From Nipponacmea schrenckii (lineage: Eukaryota; Mollusca; Gastropoda; Lottiidae), in the NCBI GenBank assembly GCA_030562195.1, contig JAUJPP010000005.1, positions 3,472,001-3,536,000 of the forward strand: 64,000 nucleotides of DNA, in the 5' to 3' direction. The position numbers were made by a program, and so were the translations under genes. Of the stretch, positions 24,270 to 37,036 are shown piece by piece. The notes below the pieces were generated by a model. That model had not been told where the DNA came from and ran no database searches. It saw only the letters and a program-made list of their open reading frames with translations. Numbering within the stretch: position 1 is the stretch's first letter; each line of letters begins with the position of its first letter.

Positions 24270-24358
24270 TTTATTGTCTATTCATTCATTCATTCATTCA
24301 TTCATTTATTCATTCATTCATTCGTTCATTCATTCATTCATTCATTCATTCATTCGTT
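24270..24358. repeat. (attc)n microsatellite
   Basis: About 20 tetranucleotide units with rare variants, 470 bp upstream of the BMP start codon. Confidence 0.95.
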
Positions 24359-24829
24359 ACTAAGGTAACCTTTTAAAATATCAAGTTACCTGTAAACCGG
24401 AAGCAGGTGTTCGCGCATGACATTTATTTGACCAACATGTCGTCTAGGTATGAAGGTATACATTGAACTTTAAATTCGCTATTTTACAATTTTTGTGGAC
24501 AATTCTTTGCGAGATTTTGTGACAAAGTTTTGGAGATCATATTTCTGTGGAATTGGAAACTAATCCAGCTACTTTAAGGGACGTTACCTCGTAGAATTTC
24601 CCCAAACACACACCTGTGGGTCAACAATTTTGAAATAAAAATATAAACAAAAGTTTCCATTGTTTTCAATTTAGTGCATTAACTTAAATGAATGTGAACA
24701 GACGAGATATTTTCTGTGGCAGACATTTTCTAAATCATTCTGAAAAAATTGATGTTTATTCCTGAAATGCTATGCTGCTTTTATAAGAATTTTTGTTGAA
24801 TTGAGTTCCATTGAATTTGAAAATCCAAA

Positions 24830-25232
24830 ATGGTTTGTGGTTCATTTAGTGCAGGACTTTTGTTTATCGCAGCAAGTGTCGTCTGCTACGAATTGTGCAC
24901 TGCCAGTACTGCATTTTACGCTGACAACGGCTTACAACAGACTGTCATCGTCAACAAAATGAAAGGACGGCAACGAAAGGGTGTGCAACAAGAAATATTA
25001 ACTCTATTAGGTCTGCATCACCGCCCGAAACCAAAAGATCACCATGGTGAAGAGGACTCAGCGCCAAAGTTCATGATAGACTTGTATAAGACATTAGAGG
25101 AAGAAGACATACCCACAGAAGAAGATGATGAAAAATTCCACAACCACATGAAGAGTAAATTAAATGACAGTCTCGGACTGGATTTAACCAAAGTGGATGG
25201 TTCGGACGTCATTATGAGCTTTGTGAATCATG
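24830..25232 (+). CDS. BMP7: BMP exon 1: signal peptide and prodomain start
   Basis: 134 codons plus one base. After the signal peptide it encodes [20 protein letters not shown], like the BMP7 prodomain's QREILSILGL, and [12 protein letters not shown]. It ends in phase 1 before gttagt. Confidence 0.93.
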
Positions 25233-27959
25233 GTTAGTATGGTTATACCCTCCTCTTTAGAGTGTTCACATTGAAATAAAAGCACTGTATCCCCATTTTT
25301 ATTCATGTTTTTCATTGTCTTCACTTCAAGGATGCCATGCTCTGCAATTTTCAGGAATAATAAATATGTAAATAGTCCTAAAAGAGACCGCACAAAATAT
25401 TAACTCAAACTAGGAATTTTACTTTCTCTTTCTAGATATATATTTATTTTCTATATGTCATAGTCCCTTTAAAATCGCCAATTTAGGAACACCTGTTATG
25501 TGCACTCAAGTGAATATATATGAAAACATATCAAGGTTTAAATTGTTGTAAAACAGGTTGAACAAAATTTTTAAACTTAAAGGGATAGTCTGTTACTTAA
25601 AATTATAAAAACTGTTCTTAAGGAAAAATGGCAGACACCATTCATGTCTACTTAAGTGTCTGTCTGTGTGTTTGCATCTTTTTTTTTCAACTTTTTTTTA
25701 TAATCTTGATGGGAGAATGCATCTTTAAGTCGTTTATTGTTTTTTTTTGCAGCTGGTAAAGTGTCTTATCTTAGGCATGAAAAAGACAAAACGTTCTACT
25801 TTGACTTCAGTGAAGTCTCCCCAGAGGAAGGCGTGACTGGTGCTGAGCTGCGCCTTCATAAAGATCAGGTGACCAGTGACGGGGCTGGACAGTTGACCAT
25901 TGAAGTGTTTATGATACAGCAAGGTGTCGATATTGAGTGAGTGACAATTTTGATCAATGTTGAACCACCGACCAGGATAATAACCCAAGACCACCATTGT
26001 ACAAAAAAGCTTTGTTAAAGAAATGTAGACTTATGCCCCTTGAAGGAAAATTTCCTCATTGCACAATGCATAGTGTTCCAAATAGGACCTTTATACCTTG
26101 GTCGTGCTAAAGGGCGTGCACATAATTGATTACAATGACTTTGAAGAAAATTCCCCTCATTGCACATGGCATGATGTTACAAGTAGAATGTCATTTTTTT
26201 ATTCCATTATAGAGATAAGACGTTGAATTCTGAAGTTAATGTAACCGTTGCCAACGATTTCACCGGATGGTTTGGTTTAAATGTAACCAGAGCAGCTGAA
26301 AGGTGGACCAACTTCCCAGAGTCCAATCTGGGCCTATACATGAAAATTCGGGATCAAAATGGCAAGTGACGTTACTTTACTAATAATTTTGCTGAATAAG
26401 ATTACTAGCTAGTTACACTACTTATCATGGCTTACAAGTAACATTACTTAAAGGTTACTCTATTTTCAAATAACATTACTAAAAAGTAACTTTATAAAAA
26501 GGTAATATTAATTGCTAGTTATACTTACATGAAACAATGCTAACAAGCAACTTTACTTAAAGATTACTCTACTAACAAATAACATTACTAATAAGTAACT
26601 TAACTACCTGGTAACATTACTAGCTAGTTACACTACTAACAAGCAACATTACTTAAAGATTACTCTACTAACAAATAGCATAACTAATAAGTGAAGGATA
26701 GTATGTAAAACTCCATTCATTCCATTGACATAGATGTAAAACTCTCCTATTTTCAGGGAAGAATGTGGAACCAAAGGATGTTGGCTTAGTGACTAGGAAG
26801 GGTCCAACAGACAAACAACCGTTCATGGTGGGTTATTTCAGTATGGCGCATGACATTCACTCCAGAAGAACCCGATCAACTCGAAGTTATCAAACTGTTT
26901 CAGACACCAGTGAGAACGAGATGGCGTATGCCTATTCGGATGAGCCTTATAATCCTTACAGTAATTGTATGTTGAAATTTTTACAAATTTTTGATTTTTT
27001 TTGTTAATGTTTGTGACCTGCGCTACCAAAAACAGCAAGTGATACAAATAGTAGCAGTGATCTAACCTGGTGAAAAGTAACAGAATCCCTGTTAAATATT
27101 GAAAACTGAAATATTCAATTGCATTTTTATGGATAATAACTTAGTTTTATGGATTTATCAGATTATATAAGGATTCTGTTATGTTATTTATGGATAATTA
27201 CTAAGTTTTATGGATTTATCAGATTATATAAGGATTCTGTTATGTTATTTATGGCAGATGGTATATCTACTGATGAATATAATATACTCTTGTTGACCAA
27301 GTTTAAAAATGTATGTTCATTCTTGGATACAGTATACTTTTAATATTGGACTGTTTCTCATAGTGCCAACTTTTTTTTCTGTTTTTTGCAGCATATTTGA
27401 AATTTAAAAGTCTGCCATGTAAAAGACATTCATTGTATGTTAGTTTCCGAGATCTAGGATGGCAGGTGAGTCTGGAATACTCTCTATATATTCTCACTCC
27501 TGTCCAGTGAGTTGCTTTGATCAAATTCCTTAACAGTTATCCTGATGAGGATTGTGTATCTGAAACTGTTGTTAGGATTATGAGAAAAGGCTTTTGCAGG
27601 ATTATCAAACCAGGAAACAAAACGGTAGAAGTTTGATAAATTTAGAATTTTTGTATCCTTGGTTTTATTTAATTGATGCTTATTTTTTTGGTTTTCAGGA
27701 TTGGATTATTGCCCCTGAAGGTTACTCCGCCTTCTATTGCCATGGTGAATGTTCCTTTCCCTTGGCAGCCAACATGAATGCCACAAACCATGCCATCGTT
27801 CAGACACTGGTACATCTGATGGACCCAGTGCTGGTTCCAAAACCGTGCTGTGCTCCAACCAAACTCAACGCAATCTCGGTGCTGTATTTCGATGCCAATT
27901 CCAATGTGGTTCTGAAGAAATACAAGAGCATGATAGTCAAGTCATGTGGCTGCCATTAA
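24830..27959 (+). CDS. BMP7: BMP5/6/7/8-type (glass bottom boat-like) TGF-beta ligand
   Basis: Secreted dimeric growth factor acting through BMP receptors and Smad1/5. Six exons, 24830-25232, 25753-25936, 26213-26361, 26757-26966, 27392-27465 and 27699-27959, give 426 aa with consistent phases. The first ATG follows aatccaaa and opens a hydrophobic signal peptide ([19 protein letters not shown]). The prodomain carries SFVNH, FDFSEVS and [13 protein letters not shown]. Basic cleavage sites (SRRTRSTR) precede the mature domain. The mature part has the seven cysteines in order ([26 protein letters not shown]), plus [19 protein letters not shown] and the N-glycosylation site [10 protein letters not shown] typical of the BMP5-8 group. 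BMP2/4 and activins differ at these motifs. Intron 3 must use a GC donor (26362). Confidence 0.96.
26370..26700. repeat. degenerate taacattactaacaagtaac repeats
   Basis: Irregular copies of gtaac(a/t)ttact within BMP intron 3, directly downstream of the GC donor. Confidence 0.7.
27125..27255. repeat. 65-bp tandem duplication in BMP intron
   Basis: Two nearly identical copies of tttatggatttatcagatta, tataaggattctgttatgtt, atttatgg. Confidence 0.9.
27392..27465 (+). CDS. BMP7: BMP exon 5: start of cystine knot
   Basis: Short exon too small to stand out alone. Acceptor gttttttgcag, encoding [20 protein letters not shown] then LGWQ, donor gtgagt. It supplies the first knot cysteine and joins in phase to the last exon. 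Confidence 0.95.
27699..27959 (+). CDS. BMP7: BMP exon 6: mature cystine-knot domain
   Basis: Starts [20 protein letters not shown], contains [20 protein letters not shown] and ends IVKSCGCH followed by TAA. Six of the seven conserved cysteines are here, including the one for the inter-chain disulfide (second of PCC). Confidence 0.97.
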   Translation, partial: DWIIAPEGYSAFYCHGECSFPLAANMNATNHAIVQTLVHLMDPVLVPKPCCAPTKLNAISVLYFDANSNVVLKKYKSMIVKSCGCH

Positions 27960-29525
27960 ATGACATCTAAGTGCCTAATGCCTTTGTACTACTTAAATAT
28001 ATATATATATATATATTGATAGTGCTGGAATAGTGATAGTGCCTTTTGTGGGAGATTTTCTCTGGGTCCATGAACGATGCTTTTGTATTGAAGGCCAAAA
28101 ACTTCCATTCTTATGATATTATAATTAACCAATCAGAAAGTGACACATAGACCCTGTTACTGGGGCATATTGATGGGGCATTATGGGATATTAAACCAGA
28201 AGTAGAACCATATTACAGCCATTTGGGTTTTGCTATCACCTGTATCAGGACACTTTGATTGGTTAGAATAATGTAATTTGAACGCAACTTTAGTAGAAAA
28301 TTTGTTAGATTACAATGAAGAATGGAATTGAATTTTGATGAGATAAAAAATATTTTGACTTAAACTTTATCAAGATATGCATTCCAATATTTTATAAAAA
28401 TGGGTGGCAAAGTTTTTGCTATCTGCATTAGCCCATAAGGTGCAGAGGAGTAGGATGTAAAACTCCATTATATTTCATTTCGCACAGTTCCTAGGGATAA
28501 AAAAAAATATAAAAATGAGCTTTAAAAAAAGATTATGTCGTAACTTTGCTTTCCAAACTGATAGAGCTCAAATTCAGCTGTTTGTATCAGAAGAGTGCGA
28601 CGTTTCCTTATAACATTGAAAAAAAGCTGAAAATGAGCTTTATCAGCTGGTAAGGTAAATACTTAGTTGAATATATTATGTTTAATCTTTTTATTGTAGA
28701 TGGTTGTGTTCATTCTATTGTATTTCTGTATATTTTTGTATATTTTAAAAATTAGAGCAAAATACAATTAGTGCAATTAGAATATATATATATATGCATG
28801 AACAAAAAACAAATACTTGGTTAAAAAAAAATGAACAAAGAATTTAAAAAAAATTGCCGGAAATTTTTTACATGAATTGTTTTAATTTTTTTATTTGAAA
28901 AAAATTGGAATGAATTTTGAAATTATTTTTTTTTAAATTTAAAAAAAAATTGACTTTTTTAAAAATATTTTTCAGTTAGATTTGAATCACCTAAAGTTAA
29001 GAAATATTTCGAATTAAACACTCAAATCGAATTTTTCTTTTGAGTGTTTCTACTATATGTTTTTTCAATGATAGTTGAGCATACAATCAAATTAAGGTAC
29101 CGGTATTTAAAACTTTATCAAACTTCACAAATGTAAAAGTTTGAATTTTCTAAAAGAGCAGAAAAATCAAAAATTTAATCATAAATGAAAACAAAAAGTT
29201 AAAAAAATAATGATGTTTTTAGTGATATAAATAAAATAAAAAGCCTTTGATATTTTTTCCATAAGAATTGGTATGTATATTCGTTTTATTTCCTTATATT
29301 TTATTATGTTAGATTTTTATATTAAAATATACAAATTGTATATGTTTGATTTTCCCCCGTTGCTCACTGCATGGTACTGCTCATCATCAGTAGTTAAGTA
29401 GGCGCAGAAAATATGACGTAAAACTCCCCTTTTAAAGTATTGTTATGGACGTTCTTTGGAAGAATACCTGCGACCTCTAAGCAACTCTACACACTATTGC
29501 AGAGTCCACATAACTAAAGAAGATT
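27960..29525. other. intergenic, AT-rich, no gene seen
   Basis: Holds a (ta)n run near 28000, the tail motif at 28434-28480, homopolymer-rich sequence at 28800-29250, and a SINE 3' fragment at about 29340-29435 (ttttcccccgttgctcactg then gacgtaaaactccc). No ORF with recognisable content. Confidence 0.5.
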
Positions 29526-29529
29526 AAGA

Positions 29530-29895
29530 TCGTTCTATTGCCACATGCCCTTCAATCGTTCTATTGCTACACGTCCATCAATCGTTCCATTGTCACACGT
29601 CCATTGATTTTTCTATTGTCACAGGTCCATTAATCGCTCTATTGCCACACCGTGCATTAATCGTTCTATTGCCATACGTCCATCAAGTCGTTCTATTGCC
29701 ACTCTGTCGTTCTAATGACACACGTACACATTAAATGTTCTATTGCCACACGTCCATTAATCATCTATTGCCACACGTCCATCAATCATTTTATTGCCAC
29801 ACTGTCCATCAATCTTTCCCTATTGCCACACATCCATTAATCGTTTTATCGCCACACCGTACATTAATCGTCATATTGCCACAAACACGATCACA
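29530..29895. repeat. ~26-bp satellite, about 13 copies
   Basis: Unit near cgttctattgccacacgtcc attaat with variable last bases. It lies upstream of the transporter gene. Confidence 0.9.
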
Positions 29896-30064
29896 CAATA
29901 CCATAAGGTGTTTATATAGATTAAGCAAATACGATAATTAATTTATACTCTATTCAGACAATCGTTATCATAAATTATATTAATAGCTATGCTTTTTATC
30001 ACTCGCTATCTAATTTTACAATGGCCGCTACTCACATGATATTAATCAGTATGAGGTTAGCCCA

Positions 30065-30094
30065 ATGGATGAACAGCATAAAAACAACAAACAG
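30065..30094 (+). CDS. predicted first coding exon of the SLC6 transporter
   Basis: Ten codons, MDEQHKNNKQ, ending CAG in phase 0 before gtaaat, which fits the phase-0 start of the next exon (GAA GAA GCT). A short polar N-terminus before TM1 is expected. An out-of-frame ATG lies 15 bases upstream (30050), so the start is moderately supported. Confidence 0.5.
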
Positions 30095-33000
30095 GTAAAT
30101 AAAGCTGTTTGTTTACATGTAAACATTTGTTTTCTTAGGTTGTTGTTGACGCGACGTAAACAACATTAGCGTTGAATCCGTCCCGAAAACAATGGTAGCG
30201 TTGGGCTTTTATTTTGATTTATATGGATTGATGCTAATGAATAATTTCAAATTGATACGGTTCGTTGGTTTACATTACCTATTTAGAGATTATAGATTTT
30301 GTTTACAATCCTTATAAATACAAACGGATTTTGTTTACATTATTTGGATGGAAATCTTATCTTTTGATTATATTGTGTATCTCAGAATAGATTGTTTACA
30401 TTACTTGTGACAGGGAAGATTGTTTACATTAGGCCCTACTTGTGACAGGGTAGATTGTTTACAGTACTTGTGACAGGGAAGATTGTTTACAATACTTGTG
30501 CCAGGGTAGATTGTTTACATTACTTGTGACAGGGTAGATTGTTTACATTACTTGTGACACGGTAGATTGTTTACATTACTTGTGACAGGGTAGATTGTTT
30601 ACATTGCATGTGACAGGGTAATTGTTTACATTGCTTGTGACAGGTTAAATTGTTAACTTTACTTGTGACAGGGTAGATTGTATACATTACTTGTGACAGG
30701 GAAAATTGTTTACATTACTTGTGACAGGGTAGATTGTATACATTACTTGTGACAGGGAAAATTGTTTACATTACTTGTGACAGGGTAGTTACTGTGGTCC
30801 TTATTTTTGGCTTATTTTATTTCTAGGAAGAAGCTCCACAGTTTAGCTCCAGGCTAGCGCTGGTCTGCTCCTGTCTTGGATGTGTTGTGGGCACTGGGAA
30901 CATCTGGAGGTTCCCTAGGATTGTAGCCAACAACAGTGGCGTAGCCGGTAAGTGGGTTGACCTGGTCCGAACATTGTTGTAAATATCAGACGTAGCTAAC
31001 AGACAGGTTCCCTTAGAACGCAAACTGGCAATATATCGATGCCAGGAGGATTGGACAAGGACCAGCTGGTAGTCACTATCCTTGAGAACCTACGCTAGTA
31101 ATATACCGATGCCAAGATGATTGGACAAGGACCAGCTGGTAGTCCTTGAGAACCCAAACTAGCAATATACCAATAGGACCAGCTGGTAGAAACAAGAAAG
31201 TAAGCAACTGCTTTATTAGATCAATACCACGATGTACAAGACGGATCCACGAGAAGCTTAGTTGTTCCCCTTATATGCGTGGTGTTGTTTGTTCTGTTAT
31301 TATAGGCGGACTGGCGTTCCTGTTGGTATGGTTCCTGTTTTTGTTAATCTGGTCAATACCTATGTTACTGATCGAGTACGGAAGTGGTCGGTTTACAGGA
31401 CTAGCCGTAGTCGGGTCGTTCAAGCACTTTATTGGACGCAAGGCAGCTTGGTGCGGTGCCTGGATCTCTATGGTCACATTTTTCATAGCGTAAGTAGATA
31501 ACTAGCTCATTATCTGTGGACAAGCGACTCGTGTTTCCTGACGATCTATAGCATCGTATCGGATCCACAAACTGTGGTCAACTGGATAATTGTCTCAGCG
31601 ACAAATTAATAGATTCGATTAACCAGATGGCTACAAACTACGATAGTTCTGGGAGCCTATTCTCGAATAGTAATTTGATTGGATAATAAGGCTTATATTA
31701 AAATTAGTGACCAATTAGATGACTGGAACACTAAACTCATATTAGGTCGACAACTGAGTACAATCTCTGAAGAACATAGAATCTGAACGGCCCAATCTGC
31801 TTCGAAGGTAGTTCTTGCAAGAAGTACCCCCGAGTACCTAGATTTGATCTGTTAAACGATGGAGGACTTGCTGGACCAACATGTCTCAATTTAAAGTGTT
31901 GTTTGTTACAGGTCCTTCTATGCCGTGGTACTAGGATGGTGTTTCTATTACGCTGTTTACTGTATGGCCAATGAACTTCCAGATAACGCTGCCGACAGTC
32001 GAAAGATTTTCAAAGATTATGCAGAGGTGAGCATTGTCTTATTGTTCATGATCCAAAATTACTCTGCTAGAAAAACAAACCCAAAACTTCGTTGTCGACT
32101 GCCTGAGCAGATGACAATCCAACTCGTTTCCCACTGAGCTATTCCACTGTCCTAGCAGATGACAATCCCACTCATTACCAGCTGAGCTATTCCACTGTCC
32201 TAGCTGATGCTAATCCTACTAGTTATCAACTACCACTATGTTTTTTGTAGGATAGCGCCTGGCCTGTGCTTACTCATGGTATAGCGGTATTGATAGCTGG
32301 TGTATCTATTTTGGGCGGAGTTAAGACCATCGAGAAAGTTAACTTGATGCTGGTGCCAGTACTATTGCTGATTGTTGTGTTCACCTTCGTGTGGTCGCTG
32401 ACCAGAGAATACGCTTCTGAAGGGTTGACGTACCTCTTTTCTCCAGACTGGGGTGAGTTGTTGAACCTTGGTTTATGCATTGTGGTTATAACCGCTACAC
32501 TGATTTATAACAAGATAGGTTCGTGGTTAACTTTCTTCCAAACAGCTCCGTAGAAAAAATAGATGGTTGCTCGTTCGTGAATAACGTGCGTGTGTTCATA
32601 TTCACAAAACAAACTATATGCAGAAGTGTCTTGATTGGTCGCTTTGGATATCACATGACAGCATGAATCACTTACTAAAGTGAGCCACGTTAGAAATGTC
32701 CGAAAGTTTCGAAAGGGACGAGACGCTGGTGGCTATGGGTTTTGTCCGACCACTTTTATGAGTTTTTAGTGGAATGTAGGATAATTATGACGAATTTTGA
32801 CACCATCCGATTCACAAACACAAACTTTCTCTTAAAGGGTCTTTAGCCAAACCTCGACTTTGGGTGGATGCTTTGAGTCAGAATGCCTTTGATACGGGAG
32901 CTGGTGCTGGGTTGATGGTGCCCTATGCCTCGTACATGACCTGGAGAAATGGTATAGTTAAATATGGTACCCTTATTCCCTCCACCAACAACCTCATCAG

Positions 33001-35614
33001 GTAAGCGGCGTTCTTCTCGAAGGATGTTTTGATTATATGTTCAGGAATTAGGACAGTGTTCTGTCAATTGTTCAGGTAAGTGTCCCGGATCATGTTCAAA
33101 TGTTCCTCTAAATGTTCCGGAGTGTGTACAAATTTTTCAGGGCTTGTTCAAAAAGTATTCTGTCAAATGTTTAAGCAAATCCGTATCGTGTTCAGGCAAT
33201 GTTCCATTATATGTTCTGGACCGTTTTCAGGTAAATGTTCCTGGGTCATGTTCTGTCAAATGTGTGACTTTTGTTTTGGTGTTTCGGGTCGTGTTCTAAC
33301 AAATGCTTGGTCAAATATTGTCCAAATGTTCAATGCAAATTTCAAATTTATGGTTTTAATTTCAGTTTGATTTCGGGTATGATGATCTTCTCCACAGTTT
33401 TCTCTAGTCTTATCCTGACTCGTCCTGAACTTAGTAAGTCAGAGATCATTGACATTGTCAAAGACAGTGGCCCAGGCAGCACTGGGCTGACATTTATATG
33501 GTACGTATGACACCTACAGGATGGGTTGGGACACAGGATTCTCGGAGATTAAATCAAAAAATGCTCAATAATTCATATACAAATGAATTGAGTGTTGGCT
33601 TTGAAGGGGTGTGGGTTTGTTATATGTGTATGACCCTTTTCAGGATACTCATTCGAATGTGCACGCAGTTTGTTTTTCAAATTCCGAACGTAAATTTATT
33701 TGACTCCGTTTTTCAGGATACCTGTTCTATTTTCGTCTATTGGTGTGTTCGGAAGAGTCGTCTGCGTTCTGTTCTTCATTTGTTTATCATTTGCTGGTGT
33801 CACATCCTTGATCGCCAACATCGAACTGGTCGCTCATACGCTGTGTGACTTTGGTGGTAAGTCCATACATACCAGTTGGATAAGCTGCCACAACCTGGCC
33901 TTCATCTTCATCATCAGCTGCATAAAGCTCTCGTATGGTAACTTTAATACATACCAGTTGGATAAGCTACCACAGCCTAGTCTTCAGCTACAGCTGCATC
34001 AAGTTCTCGGATGGTAATTTTGATAATGCTCATGGATGGAAGTTCTGAAAATGTATTCATCTTTATTTCAGTTCCTAGAAAAGTTGCGGCTCCATTGACG
34101 ACGCTGGTGATCTTTCTGGTTGGTCTTTTGTCTTCTTTAAATATAGACATCCTTACCAATCAGGTATGGTTTATTCATCCTATATTCTGGATCGTTGGTT
34201 GGTTGGCTTGTTAGATGGTTTGTTATTTGGCTAGATGATTGGTTGGTTAGATGATTGGTTTGTTGGTTGAATGGCTGGCTGGCTTGTTAGTTGGTTTGCT
34301 GGTTGGTTAGATGATTGGTTGGTTGAATGGTTGTCTGACTGTTTAGCTGGTTGTTTGGTTGGTTAATTGGTTGGTTGGTTGGTTGGTTTCTATCTTTCTT
34401 ATATCGCAGACCAAGGTGTATAGTAATTCAGAAACCGAAACAATTGGATGGTTCGGTAAAGTTTGCTTCTTCTCTTTTCAGGATTTTGTATGGGGGTTCG
34501 CCCTGGTGGTGAATGGGCTGATGCTGCAGGCCATGGTCGTGTATTATGGAGTAAATAAATTCAGAGACGAGGTCTTCAATGATTTTAGTCTGGACGATTG
34601 GCATTTACCACCTTTATGGGGTTACATAGTGAAGTAAGTACCAGTATGACGTCACTTGCGTATCATTAAGTGGTGATATCTTACCTTGGAATGGGTGTAA
34701 CTTCGTGACTTCTCTAATGCTCACGATGTGACTTCAGTCGTGCTAACGATGTAATTTCCCTCAAGGACGAAAAAATGTGACTTCACTAAAGATCTTTATG
34801 GGCTTTCATTAATGGGCTTTCATTAATGACTTCACGAAGCCTTCATTGTGACTTCACAAACGCTAAATTTCAATATGACATGATTGCATGATGATGATCT
34901 TTATTGATGGTGCTGAAAAAACAGTTATTGTTTGCAGATTCTTGGCTCCGATTGAAGGTGTGGCCTTAATTATATGGTGGGCTGTAGATTTAATATCCAC
35001 AGAAACAAAGCCCGGGGAATCTTGGTATGAATACGGTAGAGAAACCTTCATGACCACAATAACTCAGGTACGACACTGGACGAGATTTTACCCAAATAAA
35101 GGGAATACGTTTTGCAAAAATTCCCACATTGCTCACTGCATTACCTTGTTTATATTCATTTGTTCAAGAAAGTCTTCGGACGTGGGACTACAGTATGTAA
35201 CTGTTGATCCATCAAAATTTCTTCCGTTGTACACTGCTAAGCCCCTACTACGACCTAGAATTCCATTTTATCTTATGTCCAAGAACAAAGCTATATCATT
35301 TGATTCGTATAGAAGTAGGTTTGTTACGCTGCCCAATGGAAATTACCCCATTGTTCACTGCATGGTGTTGCCGGTAAAACGCCATTGTATTTGATCCCTG
35401 CTTCGTTATATTTCAGTGGTTAGTCCTGATGTTGGTTTTGATTCTGATTAATGTGGCTGTCGAAAGATTTTGGTATTCACGGGATCACCCGTCGTCAGAC
35501 GAGTTCGAGCGAGTCTACGACCAGAGCACCATGGACAATCTGTCCGATACGAAATCGGAATACGGATCCGTGAACGAAAAACCGAATAAGCCCGTAATGG
35601 ATCTGTATTTATAA
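30065..35614 (+). CDS. SLC6 / NSS family sodium-coupled transporter, prokaryote-like clade
   Basis: Twelve exons: 30065-30094, 30827-30947, 31306-31489, 31912-32026, 32251-32452, 32838-33000, 33366-33500, 33717-33856, 34072-34163, 34482-34633, 34938-35067, 35417-35614. They give 553 aa in exact phase. Twelve membrane segments are visible. TM1 has VVGTGNIWRFPRIVANNSG, the unwound Na+/substrate site, and TM6 has QNAFDTGAGAGLMVPYASY. The TM3-TM4 loop is short (about 25 residues), without the long glycosylated loop of animal neurotransmitter transporters. TM1 has Gly where monoamine carriers have Asp, suggesting an amino-acid-type substrate. The NA(W/F)DTGAG form of TM6 is, from memory, typical of bacterial SNF transporters also found in marine invertebrates. 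The substrate cannot be told from sequence. Exon 1 is the least certain part. Confidence 0.92.
30350..30790. repeat. 28-bp satellite, about 14 copies, in SLC6 intron 1
   Basis: Unit agggtagattgtttacatta cttgtgac with few changes. It ends 36 bp before the second coding exon. Confidence 0.95.
31045..31190 (+). repeat. CAGCTG satellite family, in SLC6 intron
   Basis: Three truncated units containing acaaggaccagctggtagtc and aatataccgatgccaagat. Confidence 0.7.
32100..32180 (-). repeat. tandem ~54-bp repeat with tRNA-like A box
   Basis: The minus strand reads ggaatagctcagctggtaat, resembling the tRNA D-arm / A box, followed by gagtgggattgtcatctgc, twice in tandem. No B box or acceptor stem pairs with it, so it is not a tRNA gene. 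Confidence 0.4.
33860..34015. repeat. ~80-bp tandem duplication in SLC6 intron
   Basis: Two copies starting cataccagttggataagct and ending tctcg(t/g)atggtaa(c/t)ttt. Confidence 0.8.
34185..34390. repeat. ggttggttagatgattggtt simple repeat
   Basis: (ggtt)n-based low-complexity sequence in an SLC6 intron. Confidence 0.85.
35100..35385 (+). mobile_element. diverged SINE fragments in last SLC6 intron
   Basis: Two versions of the tail block: aaaaattcccacattgctca and aattaccccattgttcactg then catggtgtt. Confidence 0.45.
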
Positions 35615-36860
35615 CGAATGTACATTGCTAGTCGCACGTCTCTACAATATATCGAATAGTATTAAAAGTAAAAAAAAAAAATTCACAACGAAGGCTGTCA
35701 ACAAACCGGAAGTTGAAACTGCAGAAAATCTGAAATAGGTATTGCTTGTATCATGGTTTATAAATTTTTCTAATTTCAATTTTTCCGTCATATTAAGATT
35801 TATTAACAAATTTACAAGCATTAGTTTACTTCCGGTCGAAAAGGATTGTTTGTTTTTAATACCATAGCAACCAAGGATAAACCGAAAGTAAGAACCTTAC
35901 ATCTTGTTAAAGCACATTTGCCATGAATTTGCCCATACATACATACAGGCTACGAAATATTTGCTATTACCCAGTCAGTCAATTTCCTATTTAAAAATCT
36001 GGTACAGTCTTAACCTGGTCCCACTCTCCTCTGGAGCTTGTCCACTCAGCATCACTTTTTGTGATTCCACGTGGCTAGTTTATCCGGAAAAAGTAAACAC
36101 AACCGTCTTGCCATTCAGTCACACTATTTCACATTAACAAAACCATAACAATTTGTTTATGGAATCTTTCGGATTATCGATTTCTCAACTGCTGACGTCA
36201 TCTGTCAATCACGCTGTGCATGCACGTGTTGACCTATTTTAATATTACAGTACTGTGTGTGTGTATAGAGACAATTGATACTGTGGCTTTGTTTTGTTTA
36301 AAAATGTTCCATGTGACTTAAAGTATGTAAAATGTGTCATTAAACGTGTTTTGAACTGTATGCCCATTTGAGAGACTTTATGAATTATGAGAAATGTGAT
36401 GTGCAAGCGTGGAGTTTCCCTCGGAATTCTTCAAGGTGAGTCAACATTACTGCGTTCGTTTACTAACCCTGGGCGTATTCCAAATCCATATGCTTGCTGA
36501 CTCTAGATGTGTTCGATGATGAACTCCCGAGAACGTTCGAGAACATAAAATAGTATGTTCGAGAACATAAACGTATGTCACATTAATTGATCTGCATGCA
36601 CTGAAGGTTTGCTTTAAAGTCCGAACACGTCACTTCCGGTGAAATGAAGAACGAGTTAACAAGAACCATGTTCTTGTGATCGTTCTTTCTTAGCCATGTT
36701 CGAATCTTCGTTCTTCTAAACCAAAAATAAAAAAGAAAACCGGATGCCAATACCAAAACCCCCTCTAAGCTGACTTAAACATTGAAATGGAGCATAGTCG
36801 CCGGTACAACGGAAACCCAAACCGAAAACCCTTTACGCTATATATTGTAATGTCGATATA
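35615..36860. other. SLC6 3' flank and intergenic sequence
   Basis: No coding signal. An oligo-A stretch lies about 55 bases after the stop. Short ORFs show no domain content. Confidence 0.4.
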
Positions 36861-37036
36861 CAATTAAGTAGAAAAGATCAATTCAATCCAGATGAAAAGA
36901 GACTATACAATTGCCAATAATAATGAATAAATAAACTTAAATAATGAAGCTATATATACAAATGTTAGTCTTTGTACACTGCACCATAATATGCTTATAA
37001 AATAAATTGTAAATCAATGGGCCATATGAATACAAA
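36861..37036 (+). repeat. left member of a ~176-bp direct repeat pair
   Basis: Starts caattaagtagaaaagatca and contains actatacaattgccaataat and gtctttgtacactgcaccat. The right member is at 41118-41293, with only about six differences by eye. The pair brackets the fucosyltransferase-like gene. Confidence 0.9.

Noticed and set aside
29530..30790. CRISPR-like repeat arrays (26-28-bp repeats)
   Set aside because: These are uninterrupted tandem satellites without unique spacers, in an intron-containing animal genome.
32100..32180. tRNA gene on the minus strand
   Set aside because: Only an A-box-like half is present, duplicated in tandem; no B box, anticodon arm or acceptor pairing.
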